From assembly GCA_015680685.1 (NCBI GenBank), contig MNCI01035098.1:1-29850 (forward strand): a stretch of 29,850 nt of DNA, given 5' to 3'. The translations under genes were made by a program, and so were the position numbers. Source of the stretch: Gnetum montanum. Lineage: Eukaryota > Streptophyta > Gnetopsida > Gnetales > Gnetaceae. Under the pieces are notes generated by a model that worked only from the letters and a program-made list of their open reading frames with translations, was not told the origin of the DNA and did not search any database. Of the stretch, positions 29,677 to 29,850 are shown in pieces (within the stretch, counting starts at the first letter, position 1; every line of letters starts with the position of its first letter).

Positions 29677-29850
29677 TTACATGTATGAGTAATCATTGCT
29701 TATATCATGTATTGAGGAATTTTTCATTTATGCACATAGTTCCATTTTCATATGTGGTGTAAGTATTTCTTTTACATGTATGTGGATCATATGAGTATGT
29801 CATTAGGCTTGATTGGTTTACTGACATAAACAATCATCCTTTGGCACTTG
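29677..29850 (+). other. Downstream sequence of the copia fragment, probably its 3' LTR
   Basis: By position this should hold the PPT and 3' LTR of the copia element. No clear PPT or LTR boundary is visible, and no second LTR exists in the window to confirm it. Confidence 0.35.

Overview
The window looks like nuclear DNA from a plant with a very large, retrotransposon-rich genome. A gymnosperm is my guess, but the species cannot be read from the sequence. It is AT-rich and very poor in CpG. I found no host gene, no rRNA or tRNA gene, and no intact open reading frame of a mobile element. Everything I can identify is decayed LTR retrotransposon sequence, and almost all of it fits one nest of three Ty3/gypsy elements plus a scrap of a Ty1/copia element.

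Element A (minus strand, about 25-29592) is the oldest. Its 3' LTR is at the left edge (25-906) and a truncated 5' LTR is at the right (29364-29592). Reading leftward, it has gag (N-terminal half at 28736-29200, remainder at 9861-11670), protease, reverse transcriptase, RNase H and integrase (6101-9860). A long shared spacer follows (4004-6100). Last comes an additional, unrecognised, coiled-coil-rich ORF (1210-3988) that starts directly after a splice-acceptor-like sequence.

Element B (plus strand, 11671-28730) is a relative of A, inserted in A's gag in the opposite orientation. It has two LTRs (962 and 839 bp), a perfect 5-bp target duplication (ATCAT), a decayed tRNA-Asp-type primer binding site, a polypurine tract, and gag, PR, RT and integrase remnants. 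About 1 kb covering RNase H and the integrase zinc domain has been deleted.

Element C (plus strand, 14150-22228) is inserted in B's gag. It has 1215- and 1260-bp LTRs, a near-perfect target duplication, a PBS and a PPT. It carries only a Tat/Ogre-like gag fused to a protease, with no RT or integrase, so it was probably a non-autonomous element mobilised by partners.

At the right edge (29593-29850) lies the last 28 codons of a Ty1/copia polyprotein and its downstream sequence, abutting the broken A LTR.

Most in-frame stops sit where CAG, CAA, CGA or TGG codons would be expected, as C-to-T and G-to-A decay of methylated DNA would produce. The points most worth following up are the extra ORF of element A with its conserved splice-acceptor context in both A and B, the gag-protease-only element C, and the opposite orientation of A and B, which could make double-stranded RNA.
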